A stretch of DNA of 64,000 nucleotides from Symbiodinium natans (Eukaryota > Sar > Dinophyceae > Suessiales > Symbiodiniaceae): positions 571,001-635,000 of the forward strand of contig CAJNDS010000136.1 of the NCBI GenBank assembly GCA_905221605.1, written 5' to 3'. Made by a program: the position numbers and the translations under genes. The notes under the pieces are model-generated. The model ran no database searches and was not told where the DNA came from. It saw only the letters and a list, made by a program, of their open reading frames with translations. Below, piece by piece: positions 61,796 to 64,000 of the stretch. How positions within the stretch are numbered: the first letter of the stretch is position 1; each line of letters begins with the position of its first letter.

Positions 61796-62959
61796 TCAAA
61801 AAATCATAATCAGAACACGACCCCATTAAGGTTTAAATATACATAGGTAGAGAGGGTTTAGGGTTTCGGGTTCAGGGTTCAGGGGTTAGGGTTTAGGGGT
61901 GGAGTTCTAGAATCCAAGCTCCCTGCTGGTAAGGACCAACCTGCAGCGTAAGGCGCGGTGGGGCTCCAGGGTATTCGGTTTAGGGAGGTTTTTGTCTTTC
62001 CCCCTGGGGACCAGGACTGGCTATTGGGCCCTATAACCCCTTAAAAAGGCCCTTCATAGGGTTGATCATGGGGATTCTGGGGCCGAATAGCCCATCCAGG
62101 GAAGGGGGGAGGGGTTGTTCGAGGTTTTTAGGAACTAAGGCCGTTGGGGTTCTTTCTGTGAGCCGAAAACCTCAACCCTCAGCCCCAAATGCAGAAACCA
62201 TAAACCCCATACCCTAACCTGCCTGCCTCGTGCGAGCCCGGGGGTCGCAATTCCGAGTTTGGGGTTCAGAGCCCAATACCGATACCCCTTAGTTTAAGGT
62301 TTTGGGTTTGGGTTTGGGGTTTGGGATGTTCCCCCTTGTACTAGAAGTCCTTAAAGGGGATAAAAGTAGGGGTTAGTTTCGGGTTTCGGGTTGGGTTTAG
62401 GGTTTGGGATGTTCCCAATTTAGGGCTTTTACTAAGGGATCCCAATGTGAACTGGTCATATTCCTGTTTACTTCCGGGCTCTCTGTGTGTCCCCGTTTCA
62501 GGTCACGGTCTTGGCAGGGCTTGTACCACGCCGGCGTTCCAATTAGGGTTATTGTTTAGGGGTTTAGGGTTTAGGGTTTAGGGGTTTAGGGGTTTAGGGT
62601 TTAGGGCTTAGGATGTGATAATTCACCCTGCTGACAATGAAGCGCTGGGCCCTACAAATCCTTTGCAAACCCTCAACTCACTCAACCCTAAGCCCTAAAC
62701 CCAAAACCCTCAGCCAAAAACCCTAAACCCTAAGCCCTAAGCCAAAAACCCTGTGCTCGCTGCAATGTGGCCTCCGTGTCAGCTTGGCCGGCGGCAAAAA
62801 CAAGCCCTAAACTCCAAACCCCCAACTAAACCCTAAGCCCTAAACCCGAAACCCTAAACCCTAAACCCTAAACCCTAGCCCTAAACCCTAAACCCTAAAT
62901 CCCACAACACCCTTCAACTGGCCTTTGGCCACCGAAACCCCCACGCTTTCGGACTCCAG

Positions 62960-63020
62960 GCGCCGCGGAAGCTGGAGGACTTCCCTCCCAGGAAGCGAAA
63001 ACCCAAGGTGGCCCAGGCCA
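62960..63020 (+). CDS. Exon island: APRKLEDFPPRKRKPKVAQA
   Basis: GGACTCCAG acceptor; a basic segment ending GCCAG|GCTTGGGG; CCCTAAA left, TTTAGGG right. The last 16 bases (GTGGCCCAGGCCAGG) recur at about 63,091 within the repeats, a partial duplication of the exon end. Confidence 0.4.
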
Positions 63021-63227
63021 GGCTTGGGGCTTAGCGTTTAGGGTTTAGGGTTTAGGGCTTAGGATTTAGGGTTTAGGGTTTAGGGTTTAGGGTGGCCCAG
63101 GCCAGGTTGGGGGCTTAGGGTTTGTAGGGTTCGTACGGCTTTTAACATATATACATATATGTGGCATGGACCTTTAGGGTCTATTTGGCACGCCCCTTTG
63201 TTTACTATTCACAAAACTTCTTGAAAG

Positions 63228-63365
<138 letters not shown>

Positions 63366-63409
63366 TAAATGTAGATCCAGCCGGCCAACAGCCAGACTTA
63401 GGCAAGCAC

Positions 63410-64000
63410 CCTCGCTTCGTGTTTCCTGTGACTTGGTAGGGGCCAGAGGTTTGTCGTATGTCCCCTCCCTTCGTCCCTTCGTGTTGTAAGGGTTTTGTAA
63501 GGGCTTTGGAGGTTTGTGTGCTTCCCCTTTCTCGTTCTTATAGGTTTTGGGGGAGCATCAAAATGATTAACATATATGATGTGTTTCCGTGCTCGTATTA
63601 TGAGGGCTAGTGCCTGCCCTAGAGGTTTGTCGTATGTCCCCCCGCTTCGTGTTCCTGTGATTTGGTAGGGGGCTAAAGGTTTGTCGTGTGTCCCCTCCCT
63701 TCGTCCCTTCGTGTTGTAAGGGTTTTGGGAGGGTCCTGGAGGTTTGTCGTATGTCCCCTTTGTTCGTGCTTGTAGGGTCTGGGGAGTGTGTAGATGATAA
63801 TCACATATCATGTGCTTCCGTGCTCGTATTATGAGGGGCTAGTGATTGGCCTGGAGGTTTGTCAGATGACGCCCCCGCTTCGTGATCCTGTGATTTGGTA
63901 GGGGCCTAAAGGTTCGTAGTGTGTCGCCTCCCTTCATTCCTTCCTATTGTAAGGGTTCTGTGAGGGCCCTGGAGGTTTGTCGTATGTCCCCTTTCTTCTT
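63410..64000. repeat. Tandem repeat with a unit of about 230 bp, running off the right edge
   Basis: GACTTGGTAGGGGCC (63,430), GATTTGGTAGGGGGC (63,659) and GATTTGGTAGGGGCC (63,891) mark three successive units. Each contains sub-repeats of GGTTTGTCGTATGTCCCC and a CGTGCTCGTATTATGAGG segment. Confidence 0.85.

Larger units (their letters stand above)
60416..62959. other. Satellites and short arrays, no firm gene
   Basis: Poly-C 60,460-60,476; TTTAGGG 60,583-60,620 and 60,735-60,795; unique segment 60,910-61,160; then the minisatellite, the TCCTAAA array, and mixed CCCTAAA runs 62,680-62,900. Confidence 0.5.

Overview
The window looks like nuclear DNA of a dinoflagellate, or a close relative, carrying an integrated DNA virus. 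The host part (about 1-25,650 and 43,754-64,000) is GC-balanced. It is packed with plant-type telomere-like heptamers (TTTAGGG/CCCTAAA) in both orientations, many small elements with terminal inverted repeats, homopolymers and microsatellites. Between these lie short coding-like islands, usually 50-150 bp, that read as single exons. The taxonomic call is an inference from the repeat type, the introner-like elements and the exon style; no rRNA or marker gene is present.

Two host genes can be followed over several exons. One at about 47,000-50,227 is a two-domain voltage-gated-type cation channel whose introns are five different families of small inverted-repeat elements (introner-like), one family being used two or three times. 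The other, at 54,620-55,605, is a membrane protein of unknown function with an intron made of another element family. A third gene, ending at 24,770, encodes a protein with a possible papain-like/LRAT-like Cys-His core. Many isolated exons sit with CCCTAAA repeats on their left and TTTAGGG repeats on their right, so introns tend to begin with TTTAGGG and end with CCCTAAA.

The segment 25,650-43,753 is strikingly AT-rich, tightly packed and intron-free. It is an integrated polinton-like virus (PLV-like element): rve integrase, family B DNA polymerase joined to an SF1 helicase, A32-type packaging ATPase, double-jelly-roll major capsid protein, penton-type minor capsid protein, a lipase-like hydrolase, a GIY-YIG nuclease, a fibre ending in an S74 chaperone domain, and about a dozen unknown small proteins. 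No adenovirus-type maturation protease was found. Integrase, ATPase, minor capsid protein and GIY-YIG nuclease are open, whereas the polymerase-helicase, major capsid, lipase-like and fibre genes carry frameshifts or in-frame stops, often at A/T runs. Several particle genes have a TCTA box 8-18 nt before the ATG, absent from the replication genes; this resembles the late promoter known from the virophage mavirus and its giant-virus partner CroV.

Layout: 1-25,650 host repeats with single exons; 25,650-43,753 virus; 43,790-46,900 host repeats; 47,000-50,227 channel gene; 50,228-54,600 repeats with exons; 54,620-55,605 membrane protein; 55,606-64,000 repeats, variant telomere-like satellites, a GC-rich palindromic minisatellite and a roughly 230-bp tandem repeat running off the right edge.
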